A stretch of DNA of 64,000 bases from Nissolia schottii (taxonomy: Eukaryota; Streptophyta; Magnoliopsida; Fabales; Fabaceae): contig QANU01043002.1 in NCBI GenBank assembly GCA_003254905.1, forward strand, positions 335,833 to 399,832, given 5' to 3'. The notes beneath the pieces are model-generated. The model ran no database searches, was not told the origin of the DNA, and saw only the letters and a program-made list of their open reading frames with translations. This document shows, one piece after another, positions 9,854 through 21,385 of the stretch. Position 1 is the first letter of the stretch. Every line of letters starts with the position of its first letter. The position numbers were made by a program, and so were the translations under genes.

Positions 9854-12800
9854 TCACCTCCTTTCAGATTCTTTCTTCACAAACTTATCAATTATGGGTT
9901 CAACGAAGGACTCCAAATCGTCCAGTTCATTCTTGAGTTCCTCAACCTGTTTCATTACCTTTGTCATTTAAAACACTAAACAAAAATATGATGTTACTTG
10001 TATTGGTAAATCCATGTGATCAAATATTAATAGTAGTAATTAATGATGATAATATAATAAAGAGTTTAATTTTTATCAGTTGACAGTTACACTGTTAATC
10101 AATCAAATCTTGTGACATTAATGTAAATGATTGATCTTCTTTTCCACTCTTTTAAAAGTCATGTATATCAAAAGATTTGATTGAATGACTGTATAATAAA
10201 TAAATAAATACCTTGTATATAATCTCTTGTGTTACTTGAGCATCATGAGCAACATTTTTTGACAGAGTTTCTACTACCAAAGCGGCTTTCTTCAGCTTAC
10301 TATTCTCAGGAAGCTTCTCTGCTACCTCTTCTGATACCTTCTCTGCTTCAATTGCCACCTTTTCTACCACATTTGCTACCTTTTCAACCCCTTCAACCAC
10401 CAACTCTGCCTCTCCTGAATCATCCACATCCAAAATTATTATGTAACTCTTTAAAATTCCATGTGTATATTATATTTATACCTTCTATCCTCTGGATATT
10501 TTCCCATTCATGTTTCCAGAAAGGTAAGAAGATAGATAGTAGAGTGCCCAAAACCCATCTTAGCCTGCACATTCATAAAAGAATTGGAATTGGTATAGAA
10601 TCTTAAATTCTATTTTTGTTTTTCTCATGCTAAAGAGTTTGATATTGAATTATAATTTTAAAATTAATTAAAAAATTTTAATTTGAATTTGTGATTCAAA
10701 ATGTTAAATTGATCAAAGTATTACTAAAATAATTATTTTTGTACCATAATAATATTTTTATTATTTTTTAAAAATAATTATTCATTTATAAAATAATTAT
10801 TTTTGTACCATAATATTTTTATTATTTTTTAAAAATAATTATTTTCATACTAATTTTTTTAAAAATATTCATTTATAATTTTTTTAAAAAAATTTATATT
10901 ATAATATTCTATAAATATATTAAATTTTAACACAAACAAATAAATGAGAAAGAGAAAGAATCATACAAAATTTAATGAGGAGAGAAAAATTTAATGAGTT
11001 TGGAATTGATAATTCTTAGAGTATGAGCTAAGAATTATCAATTCCAAACTCATTACATTTTTCTCTCCTCATTAAATTTTGTATGATTCTTTCTCTAAGA
11101 ATTGAGAAGAGCTCATCTTAGTTGTTTTTCAATTCCATAGAATTGATTTGTGAAATTATGAGTCCAATTCCATATGTTACGCAAAATGCAAAAATTGAAA
11201 TAAAGAGGTCCAATTGCAATTTCAAGATCCAATTTCATGCTCAATTCCGAATGTCAAATGCACATTGTGTTTGCATAATTGTAATTTTCATTCAGTAATT
11301 AGTGTTTTTTTATTTGCTAGTGGAAACAAGTTTAGGTGGTGTTAACTAGCAGAGTTATGTGAGTAGTATAAACACAACTAAGATTTAGGGTTGAGAAAGA
11401 AGGAAATGATACAAATAAGTTTGATAAAAAAATATAAGATATGTATTTTGTTAAGTGGAAAACTTATAACTTTTTTATAAGTTCATTTAGATTGACTTTT
11501 AAAAAATATTTATTTTTTTAACTATAATTTTTTTAAGAGTTTTACATATACTATGTGCTTTTATTAAAAATCACACTTTTATCTATTTTTATTAAGAAGT
11601 GAAACATTCTAAACTTTAAAAAAAGTAATACTTTACTTTATTTAATTTTTTTAAATTATACTTTAATACTCGTTATTAAAAAAAATACATTTTTTTAGAA
11701 GAGAACAATAATTCTCTCTTACATATGGAGAACACAAACACAATAGAAATATATTTTGTCATAAAAAAGAAGAAGGAACGTATACATAGGAAAAACGATT
11801 CATTGTCATTCTAGTATAACCTAGTTTGACTTAATATTTTAAGCGAAAAACATAAATCAACTTGAACACTTTTAATTAATCACCAAAATTGATTTTATCT
11901 TTTTTAAACGTGGGTTAGACATTGCTGCCTCACCAAAGTTAGTCAAGAAAACCCCAATAACTTTGATCAATTTTTAGACAGAATTACGTATAACACCTCT
12001 AAATGAGTCTTCACATTGATACTCGCATTAATATGAGCATGATCCAAACCTTAGTCAACTGTACTGGCTCTTGTCGGTGTTCATCATTAATTTAGTATTC
12101 TCAATCAACCTCTAGTTTGGATGAAGTTTTTTAATTAATTGTGTGGATCAATGAGTTATCTTGATAGCCCACAAGTTACGCGTCAATAAAATCTCGTGTT
12201 GCTGGTTTGTTAGGTTGGTGATTCGGATTTTTTACATTTGTATGAATGCAAAAATAAGTTAATCTAGATGTATGGGTGAGGGAAAAAAAATTATAAATGT
12301 ATGGTTCAACGATCTGAATTGGCTACCCCACGTGACAAATTCAGACCAGCAAATTTTTTTTTATTCAGAGTTCTGAATTTGTCACCCCCTGTGACAAATT
12401 CAGAACTTTGACCTTTTTTTTATTCAATTTTGAATTTGTCACTCCTGTGACAAATTCAGAACTCTGACTTTTGTTTTTAAAAAGGATTCTGAATTTGCAA
12501 CCCTCTGACGAATTCAGAACAGTACCCCATACATTAATAATTTCTTATTCCGGCCCATATTTTAGGATTTCAATGCCCCTAAGGAATATTGTCCATACCA
12601 GTAAGAGAAATTGAAGCTTGGAGAAGCAGGGGCTTGTGGTTGAAACTTGACATTCTTTACCCTACAAATAAATAATGGTTGTACAAAGAAAAACATTGCA
12701 CAAGTTCAACATTGAGATTACTTGGAATTATTTGAAGATAAAACAAAAATAAAAAAGGTTGTTTTGGGTGGGGGGGGGTAAATTAGTAATTACCCATTTG

Positions 12801-13011
12801 CAACAGTGGTTGTGTTGTTGCTATTGGTGCTGAAGGAATGCGAGCCACGGTGCATTCCGGGCTTAGATGCTGACATAATTGGAGTGCTTCCAGGTAAACT
12901 TGCACAGGTAGATTGTAATTTTCTGGCACGAATTACATCAACGACAGTTCTGAATTTCTGAGGTACCAATGAGCCTGTTCTAGACATATTGAATAGATTT
13001 AATTTGCTCAC
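9854..13011 (-). CDS. Five-exon gene for an uncharacterised 219-residue protein with one hydrophobic segment and an acidic/helical tail
   Basis: Five exons join in frame on the reverse strand: 12794-13011, 12599-12661, 10482-10564, 10212-10414 and 9854-9946, all with GT-AG borders (660 bases including the stop). The N-terminal 95 residues are Ser/Arg/Asn-rich without acidic clusters, which could be an organelle targeting sequence. A Trp-flanked hydrophobic stretch (about residues 95-108) precedes a Trp/Lys/Glu turn. Then comes a long Val/Glu/Lys/Ala-rich region with a heptad-like VEKVA pattern (about 122-152), likely an amphipathic helix or coiled coil, and a final acidic and basic helix. The layout matches a plant-specific single-pass family without known function. 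A second Met at residue 9 could be the true start. Intron 2 (10565-12598) is unusually rich in inverted repeats. Confidence 0.75.
10727..10843. repeat. AT-rich tandem duplication inside the long intron
   Basis: Two copies of about 52-56 bp share TTTTTGTACCATAAT and TTTTTATTATTTTTTAAAAA, the second lacking a few bases. It lies in intron 2 of the reverse five-exon gene, close to its 3' end. Confidence 0.65.
10951..11096. repeat. Near-perfect 68-bp inverted repeat (hairpin) with a 10-bp loop
   Basis: The left arm at 10951-11018 and the right arm at 11029-11096 are reverse complements along all 68 bases with one mismatch; the loop is 11019-11028. Both arms contain ATCATACAAAATTTAATGAGG or its complement. 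The near-perfect arms mean the inversion is recent or selected. It lies in an intron, so transcription of the host gene would give a long RNA hairpin. No terminal motif or target duplication assigns it to a known MITE family. Confidence 0.9.
12312..12520. repeat. Array of four palindromic units with a period near 59 bp
   Basis: Four units (about 12312-12348, 12371-12405, 12430-12461, 12487-12519) each carry a palindrome built on GAATTTGTCAC and GTGACAAATTC around a 4-5 base centre. The second unit has 15-base arms that pair perfectly. Units are separated by T-rich spacers. The array lies in intron 2 of the reverse five-exon gene, about 80 bases before exon 2 on the genome. Confidence 0.85.
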
Positions 13012-13494
13012 AAGATTTAAGAAAATATATAATGATTGATCCAGTAACTAAAATCAGCTATAAATGTGTGAATACAGCTATTGTAATTGCATTTAAGAGG
13101 CACATTATATTATGTTATGTTGCATAAGAAGCTGGTAACTGCAAGCAAAAGCTTTTGGCCTAAAAGAAGGGAAACGTACGTTATCTATTTGATCTTTCGT
13201 GTGTGTCACTTGTAAGTTAAAAGTTTCTGGCTTTGAAGGCAAATCTCATTATTTTACATTTCTTTGGTAACATAATTTTGGGTGGATTTTGCCCGTAAAA
13301 GTAAATGGTAGTTAGCCACAATATGAGAACACGCATACCATGAGCCTCAATGGGATATTTATATTATGCCTTGCGATAACTTATCAATGAAATTACTAGC
13401 AAGAATCTTGTTCCTATGTCGGTTCAGCTAGATTTGCTCATTCTTCAAATGATAAGTTATTTAAATATAAAAGACGAATCATTGACAGCAAGCA

Positions 13495-13566
13495 TCCGAT
13501 GTCGTCCAGCGGTTAGGATATCTGGCTTTCACCCAGGAGACCCGGGTTCGATTCCCGGCATCGGAA
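13495..13566 (+). tRNA. trnE-UUC: tRNA-Glu (anticodon TTC)
   Basis: A complete 72-base cloverleaf. The acceptor arms TCCGATG (13495-13501) and CATCGGA (13559-13565) pair fully, with A at 13566 as the discriminator. The anticodon loop CTTTCAC at 13526-13532 gives anticodon TTC. The T arm has GGTTCGATTCC, the internal B box, and the D region has the A box (GTCCAGCGGTTAGGATA). There is no intron and no encoded CCA, as expected for a nuclear gene. A run of five T directly after the gene is a standard RNA polymerase III stop. Confidence 0.95.
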
Positions 13567-13571
13567 TTTTT
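13567..13571 (+). terminator. RNA polymerase III T-run terminator
   Basis: Five T in a row follow the tRNA discriminator base directly, the usual pol III termination signal. Confidence 0.8.
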
Positions 13572-15725
13572 GAGGATTTTGTTTGTGCAAACCTCAAGTA
13601 ACAATTTTGTTATATAGAGCTAATTGGGCTACACCAAAGACAAAAAACAAAACTATTATTGATTAAATTGTAGCAACACATCTGACCAGGAACAATAATC
13701 TAACAAAACTTTTTCCTAAGCAACTTAGTTGGCTTTGCATAACTGCATTTCACTGCGTATCATTATTCCTAAAATTTAGTTGGCTTTGTTTGCATCCCAA
13801 ATCAATAACTTCTTATCTGCTCTTTTGTTTAACCAAAAATGAAAAGGGATTAGACACACAATTAAATACAATTATCTCTCTACCATCCTCGTTAGCAAGT
13901 TCGGAAGCTTTATTATGCTGGGCCATGTGAGCCAACCCTAAAAGGTTAGGTGGATAATCAATCGTTAATGACTCATTAATGACACTTAGAGTTCTCTGTT
14001 TTGACAATGCCAATTAAACTACTATATAGCCTATATATCCATTCTCCTAACAAATTTAAGATTGACACTTGAATTTTAGAACAAAGTAAGAAGAAAATAT
14101 TCTACTATTATCAAGTATTATTCTTGGATTTGTTAGAGGATAATTATGCATATTTATTAAGAGAATATAATATTCTTTATAAAAAATGGATAGGAAACAT
14201 AGCTCATTATTGCCATAGAATTTCCATGGTAATTACTAATTCCAGTAAACATGTTCACACCACATGCATAATTTTGTGGTGGTTGTGATAAGTTGGGCTC
14301 GGATCGAATAAATTATTAGCCCAGGCCTACCAACCGGGCTCTCAGAAAATGAAATGTAACTGCCCAAGCTAATTCCTAAAAGAAAATGACCATAAAAAGT
14401 CAAAGAGAGAAACAACAACGGGAGACAGGAAGCAAAACTTCAATTTCTTATTTTTCTCACCACAAAAAATAATAATAATAATTAAAATTAATCCATCTGA
14501 TGATCCCTTCCACTCCATTCCTTCACTCTTATATGTCACTTTTAATAAATGCACATTAATTAAAAAAATAATTAATTTACGTATAATTAAAGAAAACATC
14601 AAATACTTAGACTAAACTAATTTTATGAAAAATTGTAATGTAGTTAATATAATAATAAAAAAAATATGATGAATAGGGGCATAGTTAAAAATATAATAAA
14701 TGATATTTTTTTTAATATAATTAAATGATAATTAATTTTAAACAAAATTTTTGGTGATATGTGACATATAAAAGTAGAAGGAGGGAGTAGCTTATAGCCC
14801 AAAGATCTTAATTCAAATTCTAATATGCAATAGTGTTAAAAATCATACTAAAAAACTTGGAAAGTGATATTCTAAAGTGAGAATTTTGTTTTAGACGAAA
14901 AAGTGGAAAATTTTACTATTAAATCAATAAAGTAAATAGTAAAATTCATTTTCACTTTATTAATCTAAGGATGAAACCCTTCACTTTATCCCGTAAAGTA
15001 AAATTCTAATTTTATAGGATTCTAATTCAAAAAAACTTTGCTGCAAATGAGTCTCACTCGACTTAATTAGGATTGTCCCCGGTGGAATGATACGTGCATC
15101 TAGACAAAAACAAATTCATAAAATAATAATATAATAACATGACAACCATATTCACAAAAATGTGAGATTCACCATGATAAGACTCACAATTTATGAATGT
15201 AACAATGCTTTAAAATACCTAACCAATTAACCAATAAGTCAATTACTCACTTTTATAAATGACATTTAACATTTTTACGGACAAAATAAAATGAAAGATA
15301 GCAAATGTCATTCATAACAATAAGTATATTAATTTATAAATTAACAAGGAAGTATTTTTATTATGAATGGAGAAGTTACAAAGCTATCAAAAGTGATTTT
15401 CATCATCATATTTTTAAAGTGAAATTTTAGACACACAATCAAATTTAGACATTAAATATACAACTCTCTTTGGATCATATTTTATCTTTTCCCAGCAAAA
15501 CTCATGTTTTGGTGGGAGAGACGTGCGGTTTTTATCGAGAGAGTATTATTATTGTATTTTCGAATCCATTTGCTGGGGTTGAGCGAGTACTTGGAAACCA
15601 AGTCTCTTAGTCTAAACTCAAGCGCCACAAGTCAAACTTTGAAACCTTTACTTCTTCCAATCAAACTACCTTCCCACCCTCCCTCCTTGAATGTTCTTCA
15701 CACCTAAAAAAACCATCTCTCTGAT
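13572..15725. other. Intergenic region between the tRNA and the ATL gene
   Basis: About 2.1 kb of mostly AT-rich DNA without a supported gene. The last 250 bases become more balanced in composition and should hold the ATL promoter and leader; no TATA match stands out. Confidence 0.4.
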
Positions 15726-16931
15726 ATGGGTCTTCTCCACAGAAAACTAATACCAGAAATCTGCGAAACCATCTGTCACGTGGAGCAGCAACCTTGTTCA
15801 TCAGACTGCAGAGTTTGCCTCAAGTTCTGCCTCACAAATCCCCAACCCTACTCTTTCTCTCAACCACCGCCACCACCACCTTACTTCTCAGATGAATCTG
15901 GAAGCCAAGGGAGACACAGCCCTATCTCCACCTATTTGGTCCTTGCTTATGCTCTCATCGCCTCTGCTTTCTTTATTGTTTGTTGCAGTGTCATCTACAC
16001 GAGGTTTTTCTCAAGGAGGAGGGTACCGTCAATTCAACAGACACCTGGGGCGCGTGATGAGGATTTCATGGATGAAGAGCATGGCCCCATTGTGGACCAC
16101 CCCATATGGTACATCCGTACTCCCGGTCTCCAAAACTCAGTTATCGGTGCCATAACTGTTTTCAATTACAAGAGAGGTGAGAGCTTGATTGAAGGAACAG
16201 AGTGCTCTGTTTGCTTGAGCGAGTTCATGGAGGATGAGAGCTTGAGGCTCTTGCCAAAGTGTAACCATGCTTTTCATTTGCCTTGCATTGATACTTGGCT
16301 TAGGTCACACACCAATTGCCCCTTGTGTAGGGCTCCAATTGTTGCCAACAACAACCCTGCTAGTGTTAGGGTTCCATCTATGGAATTGGAGCCTAGTAAT
16401 GTTGTTGTTGATTCAACTTCATTGGAAAATAATCATAATATGAGTAATCAATTGGAGCTTATGGAAATTAGTCAAAATAGTGGTGAGAGTGAAAACATCG
16501 GAGGAATGGGAAATAGTGTTCCTGAATTGGAGATTGAAGATGGGGGAACAAGGGTTTTGCCCCAAATTGAAAGCACAGTTGAAGAGGTGGTTGTTATAAG
16601 GCCAAGGAGATCTGTTTCTCCGGATTCTTGTTCTGTTGCTAATATCAATCTTGCTCTTGCATCTGTTCTGCCGGGGGAACCCCCCAGTTCGGATTCGAAT
16701 AGAGCGTTGGGGGGCGCGGATCAGCAGATTGTTTCGAAGAGGGTTGCTGGAAATGGGAATTTGGCAGCAACTAGTTCCAAAAGGAGTTCTTCTTTCAGGA
16801 TAAGATATCTGCACAGTGTTGTTCCTAGTTCACTGAAAAGGTCGCGTTCCTACAATGGTAAATACCTTCTGTCCTGGTATGGCAGAAATAACACTCAGAA
16901 GAAGCCAAATGCTACTTTGAGAAGCTCTTAA
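15726..16931 (+). CDS. ATL-family RING-H2 finger E3 ubiquitin ligase
   Basis: A single-exon gene for 401 residues. Residues 13-35 hold a Cys-rich motif and about 48-52 a Pro run, features of the ATL51/52/54-like branch. Residues 69-91 form one membrane span, followed by an Arg-rich stop-transfer stretch. The Pro-Gly-Leu motif of the ATL GLD box is at 133-135. The RING-H2 is complete: C160, C163, C179, H181, H184, C187, C198, C201. ATL proteins are membrane-bound E3 ligases that move ubiquitin from an E2 to a target and often act in defence or hormone responses. The C-terminal 200 residues are low-complexity and Ser/Asn-rich with no known domain. The absence of introns is normal for ATL genes. 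The target cannot be told from sequence. Confidence 0.92.
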   Translation: MGLLHRKLIPEICETICHVEQQPCSSDCRVCLKFCLTNPQPYSFSQPPPPPPYFSDESGSQGRHSPISTYLVLAYALIASAFFIVCCSVIYTRFFSRRRVPSIQQTPGARDEDFMDEEHGPIVDHPIWYIRTPGLQNSVIGAITVFNYKRGESLIEGTECSVCLSEFMEDESLRLLPKCNHAFHLPCIDTWLRSHTNCPLCRAPIVANNNPASVRVPSMELEPSNVVVDSTSLENNHNMSNQLELMEISQNSGESENIGGMGNSVPELEIEDGGTRVLPQIESTVEEVVVIRPRRSVSPDSCSVANINLALASVLPGEPPSSDSNRALGGADQQIVSKRVAGNGNLAATSSKRSSSFRIRYLHSVVPSSLKRSRSYNGKYLLSWYGRNNTQKKPNATLRSS

Positions 16932-16982
16932 TTGTCCTGTTAGCTCATATGCTTAATGCAGGGTATTTTGCCATCAAAAATT

Positions 16983-16996
16983 GTGTGTGTGTGTGT
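16983..16996 (+). repeat. GT microsatellite in the ATL 3' region
   Basis: A run of seven GT units lies about 50 bases after the ATL stop codon, probably within the 3' untranslated region. Confidence 0.7.
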
Positions 16997-17514
16997 AACT
17001 CTCAACAAGGTGAGAGTTTCCAAGTTTTCTCTATGTATGCATCAGACAAATTATGTGATGCACAATTGTATAATAGTGAATCAATAAGTTGCAAATAAGT
17101 ATTTGCATAGTTTTGCTCAAAAAGATCCATGTATGATTTATTCACATGATATTCTGGTTTTCCTTGGCAATAACCAAACTGCAATTAGGCCTCCTTTAAC
17201 CTTTTCATCATCCAACTTTGAAGATGACACTGTCATGCAATGATGAAGATAAATAGGATTGAAAAGAAAACTAGTAGCACAATTGAATCCGGCAACAAAT
17301 AAATTTATAAATTTATCAAGATCATTGGAAAATGGCAATGCAGCGAAAATTGGTCAGGGTTTTGCGGATGAATGGATGATAGATGCATGTGATGAGATTT
17401 CAACTTGCAAGCAAATCAAGTAACTTGAACTTATTGAGTTGCTTTAATTAATCCTTCTGTCAGAAAATCAGCCAACCAATATGGCAAGGTAAAAACATAA
17501 AACTCAAACGTCTC

Positions 17515-17705
17515 CTAAATTTGTATATTTTAAGGTAAATTCAATAAACGAACTCATAAGTAAATTTTTAACTCGTCAACTTGTTAGTAGAATTGAAAGT
17601 TTACTTAAATTTGTACGAGTTTATCCAAAAAAAGTTTACGTAAGTGTTGACTCATTTTATGTAACTCGTAAGAGTTTACGAGTTAATTCAAGAGTTTAAT
17701 GATCA
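17515..17705. repeat. Degenerate repeat rich in GAGTTTAC-type words
   Basis: The stretch contains AACTCATAAG, TTGTACGAGTTTA, GTAAGAGTTTACGAGTTAA and similar words. The same vocabulary is found at 7.5 kb and at 57.2-57.75 kb. It abuts a fragment of an LRR gene, so the repeat may have been involved in that rearrangement. The element type is not known. Confidence 0.4.
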
Positions 17706-17710
17706 TGTGA

Positions 17711-18205
17711 ACTAAAGGAACTCAATTTCTTAGACCTTTCTCGCAATAACTTCACTGGCTCCATACCCTCGTACGTAAATAATATTTCCTTTGGCAACGA
17801 GGATAGTATTATGATTTTTTACGAAATTACTTTACAACTTCTTACCTTAGACTTGTTTACACTGGCTTAATTCGTATCAATTATCAATACCCCAATTTTG
17901 ATCTCAGCCTGTACAACAAAGTTGCTGCTTTTTTCCTCCCACAAGAAATGCAATTTACCGCAAAAGGTTCAAGCCTCTCATATAAAGGTAATGTTCTTAA
18001 TTACATGTCAGGACTAGATTTGTCATGTAACCATCTAGCAGGAAAGATTCCACAGGAAATAGGAGAACTAATTGCCCTTCATGCCTTCAACTTATCACGT
18101 AACTATTTGGAGGGGCCCATTCCAAAAAGTTTCCAAAAGTTAGAAAAGATTGAGAACATGGACCTTTCTTTTAATGTATTAAGCGGACCAATCCTTTCAA
18201 TTAGG
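17711..18205 (+). pseudogene. LRR receptor-like protein fragment (C-terminal LRRs only)
   Basis: The stretch encodes pieces of leucine-rich repeats: LNFLDLSRNNFTGSIPS near 17725-17775, then, in another frame, LDLSCNHLAGKIPQEIG and LNLSRNYLEGPIPKSF near 18010-18140. Frame breaks and a missing end make it non-functional. It is closely similar to 19930-20380 in the next pseudogene, so it is a partial duplicate of that copy. These repeats are of the extracellular LRR class found in RLPs that sense peptides or microbial patterns. The following 100 codons of open frame carry no LRR and are probably chance. Confidence 0.8.
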
Positions 18206-18209
18206 GCAT

Positions 18210-18975
18210 TCTTTAAAATTAATTTTAGAACTTTAGAAATGAGAAAATTTTATTTTTGCCGGTTATCAAAATTGATTGTACGTTTTTACTTAAAAATCAA
18301 ACATTCTATATGTAATTAATCCAGCTGCAATTCAGATCATTGAATTTGTTAAGAATTTAATTATTATATATTGATACTGTAAATAATTTTTTTTATATTA
18401 TCATTTAATCAAATCTTATCATATAAATATAAATAGTGAATAAAAATTTATGATGTCAGTACATAAAAATTAAGCTCATTTGTTAATCCAACATGCACTA
18501 ACATTTTTTGTGCCACTTCGTTAGAATCTATCATCTTGCTTTATCATTGCACCCGCTCATCTATTTCAAAAGGAAATGAATAATCTCAAATGAATTTATT
18601 ATCATATGAAGTTAAATGCGATCTCTCACCATTACTTGAAGAGATGAGACTTATTCATGACATAAACAACAAGTGAATTAATGATGAAATATCACACTTG
18701 ACTTCACATGATAACAAACTCATTTGAGAGCGTCCACTCCCATTTCAAACTTGGCTTGAATATGTTTTTAATTCATATAGATAAGTTTTGATTTTGTTAC
18801 CTCAACAATATTTTCATTGGTATTGGTTTTGTATTTTTTTTTCTATATGCTGTTTAATCCTACTGAGAAGTGATAATGTGTACGTACCATGATATTTTTG
18901 GTAGCAAGTACTAACCTAAAAAAGTGTATAATTAGTTGTTGATTATTTTGAAAATGTCTTATTCTATTTTTGCTC
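18210..18975. other. AT-rich spacer between the two LRR pseudogene pieces
   Basis: About 0.75 kb with no coding signal. A possible splice acceptor (TTTTGCTCTAG) closes it at about 18978, so part may be the decayed intron of the following RLP copy. Confidence 0.4.
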
Positions 18976-18978
18976 TAG

Positions 18979-20690
18979 GCTTGTACAAAATGAAGAGTCT
19001 GATAGAGCTAGATCTCAGTGACAATGATTTTAAAGGAAATCTATCTTTGTTCTCATGCCTTTGGAGCTTAACATCACTCCGAGCTCTTGATCTCAAGTAA
19101 TCAATTAAGTGGAAACATATCATCTTTTGTCGCTCACCATACATCTCTATCTCGAGTTCCTAGCTTTCCCCGTCAGATAAAAATTTGAGGGCACATTCTC
19201 ATTAAGTTCCTTGGCTAGTCATTCAGAGCTTAAGGGATTAACACATTTGGAGAAATGCAGAACAAGAATTTCCAATTGGAAACTGAAAACCCCACTAATT
19301 GGGTTCCATCATTTCGTCAGTTACAATATCTAGTCATACCCGATTGTCAACTGAGTTCAGCTACAAGAACAATTCCTACCTTCCTTTCTCACCAATATGG
19401 CTTAAGATTCATTGATCTCTCTCTCACACAATAACCTAGTCACTCACTGAGCATGGACTATTTAAGTGTGTTGATGATGGACAACAACCACTTGGACGGA
19501 ACACTGCCAAATGGATTGCTGAGTATAGACTCTTTTAATTATATTAGACATTTCCAACAATGTTGGAAATTTGTGGAAGCTCAATTTCCTAAGTGTATCA
19601 TGGAATAGCTTTAATTTGAAGGTGCAATACCGGCAGAGTTGTGTAAGCTTCCTCAACTCAACTTACATTTGCAAGTCTATCTCATAATAGATTCTTCGGG
19701 GAAATACCTCCTTGTTTGTTTGGTCATGCCATCACTTGCAAAGCAATAGTCTTACTGGTTCCATACATACCCGAATCACTATTTAGAAACAGCTAGCTCT
19801 GGCTTAATCATCTCTCTTGATTTGGGAGACAACAACATTTCTGGAAGTATCCCCAAGAGTGTTAAAGGGCTTGCAAATTTGAAGTTCCTTTCATTGGTTG
19901 CATGGCCAACTTCCTAGGCAGATATATATGTGAGCTTAAACAACTCAATTTCTTGGACCTTTCCCGCAATAACTTCATTGGCTCCATACCCTCATGCTTC
20001 ATCTTGATTTTTCACAAACTTACTTTGAAGGTAATTACTTTGGAGATTCATACGTTGACTTATTTAATGGCACCCGCTGTATGGTCTCAAGTCATTCGAT
20101 AAAGGTGCTGCTATTTTCTCCCCAGAAGAAATGCAGTTTACCACAAATAAAAGGTTCAAGTCTATCATATATATAAAGGCAACATTCTTAGTTCCATGTC
20201 AGGACTACTGGATCTGTCATGTAATCATCTAGTAGGAAAGATTCCGCAGGAAATAGGAGATCTAATTGCCCTTCATCATGCCCTCAACTTATCACATAAC
20301 TATTTGGAGGGGCCCATTCCAGAAAGCTTCCAGAAGTTAGAAAAGATTGAGAGCATGGACCTTTCTTTCAACAGATTCTTCAATTGCAGGGCCTCAACAC
20401 TTAATCTGTTTTACAACAATCTGTCGGGCAGAGCACCTGATAAGGGACAATTTGGAACCTTTGATGAGAGCAGCTACATAGGAAATCCAAATCTCACTTG
20501 GAATGTCAGTAACAGAGGCATTGCAACCACCACCACCACCACCTCTACCAGCAGCTACTTTGAATGATGAAGACAACAGTTCTCCTATTGATTTCATTTC
20601 ATTTTGGTGCAGCCTATGTTACGGTACTCTTCTTCTTCATCGCTATCCTTTGGATCAACCCTTATTGGCGGATCGAGAGCATGGTTTTAT
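18979..20690 (+). pseudogene. Broken LRR receptor-like protein gene (RLP)
   Basis: From an apparent splice acceptor at 18978 the DNA encodes LRR pieces in changing frames: LIELDLSDNDFKGNLS near 19000, LDLSCNHLVGKIPQEIG near 20205-20255, LNLSHNYLEGPIPESF, then the post-LRR region (GQFGTFDESSYIGNP, about 20445). An acidic NDEDNSSPIDFISF stretch follows near 20560-20605. In yet another frame comes the single membrane span ending in LWINPYWR near 20620-20680, which is the family's standard C-terminal signature. Several frame shifts and stop codons lie between, so no full receptor can be made. The N-terminal LRRs are missing. It is probably a dead member of an RLP cluster; a partial second copy lies just upstream. 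Confidence 0.85.
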
Positions 20691-20699
20691 TTCATACCA

Positions 20700-21385
20700 G
20701 ATTGCCTCTATAAATGTTTTGGTGGAGTCTTTAAAGATGCATTCTATTAGAAATCTAGCTAGTGTAGAGTAAATTGCTCTAGGGTAGTTGTTTTACTACT
20801 AATACAGTATTATTCCAAGATGAAGTGTCTTCATATCATTTGGATTTCTATGCAGTCTTCGTTGAATAATTTTTTAACTAACTCTTTAGAATAACCTGTA
20901 TTTTTCCACTTTCATATTGAGCTTGTTACTTTATATGGAGTGGTAGATTAGGTTGGTTTACAACTGAGGGAGGGCATCTCATGTGCTATATTCCTAGCTT
21001 AAAGTGGTTATGATGGTCATCTTTCAAGGGGGGGGGGGTGTTTGTTTAGGACAAAAATGGAAAAAAAATCCAATACATAAAATTGTTACCCCTAAATCAA
21101 ATACACCTTAAAGTAACAAAAACATAGGAGGTTTGAATGCGAAATCATAGGTAATAACAAGAAAGAAACACCTTAAAAATTAAAATCCTCAAAAAACAAA
21201 TGTTACAATAGATAAAGTTGTATTCGTATCGATGCAAGCAAATACAAAAGAGTAGAGACATAACAACCTATCCAAATGTAAAATAACTTCTTCAACAACA
21301 CAAAACTCTAATAAAAAGTTTAATAAAATAAAAGTTGTGAGAAACTCAAAATCTAAAATCACCCAAGTTCCTACAAAAATTGAGT
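20700..21385. other. Spacer between the RLP pseudogene and the NPF gene
   Basis: About 0.7 kb without a gene. It contains a G run near 21028-21037 and the 3' untranslated region of the reverse-strand transporter gene at its right end. Confidence 0.4.

Noticed and set aside
13416-13601. Protein frame crossing the tRNA
   Set aside because: The stretch is a complete tRNA-Glu gene; the frame is accidental.
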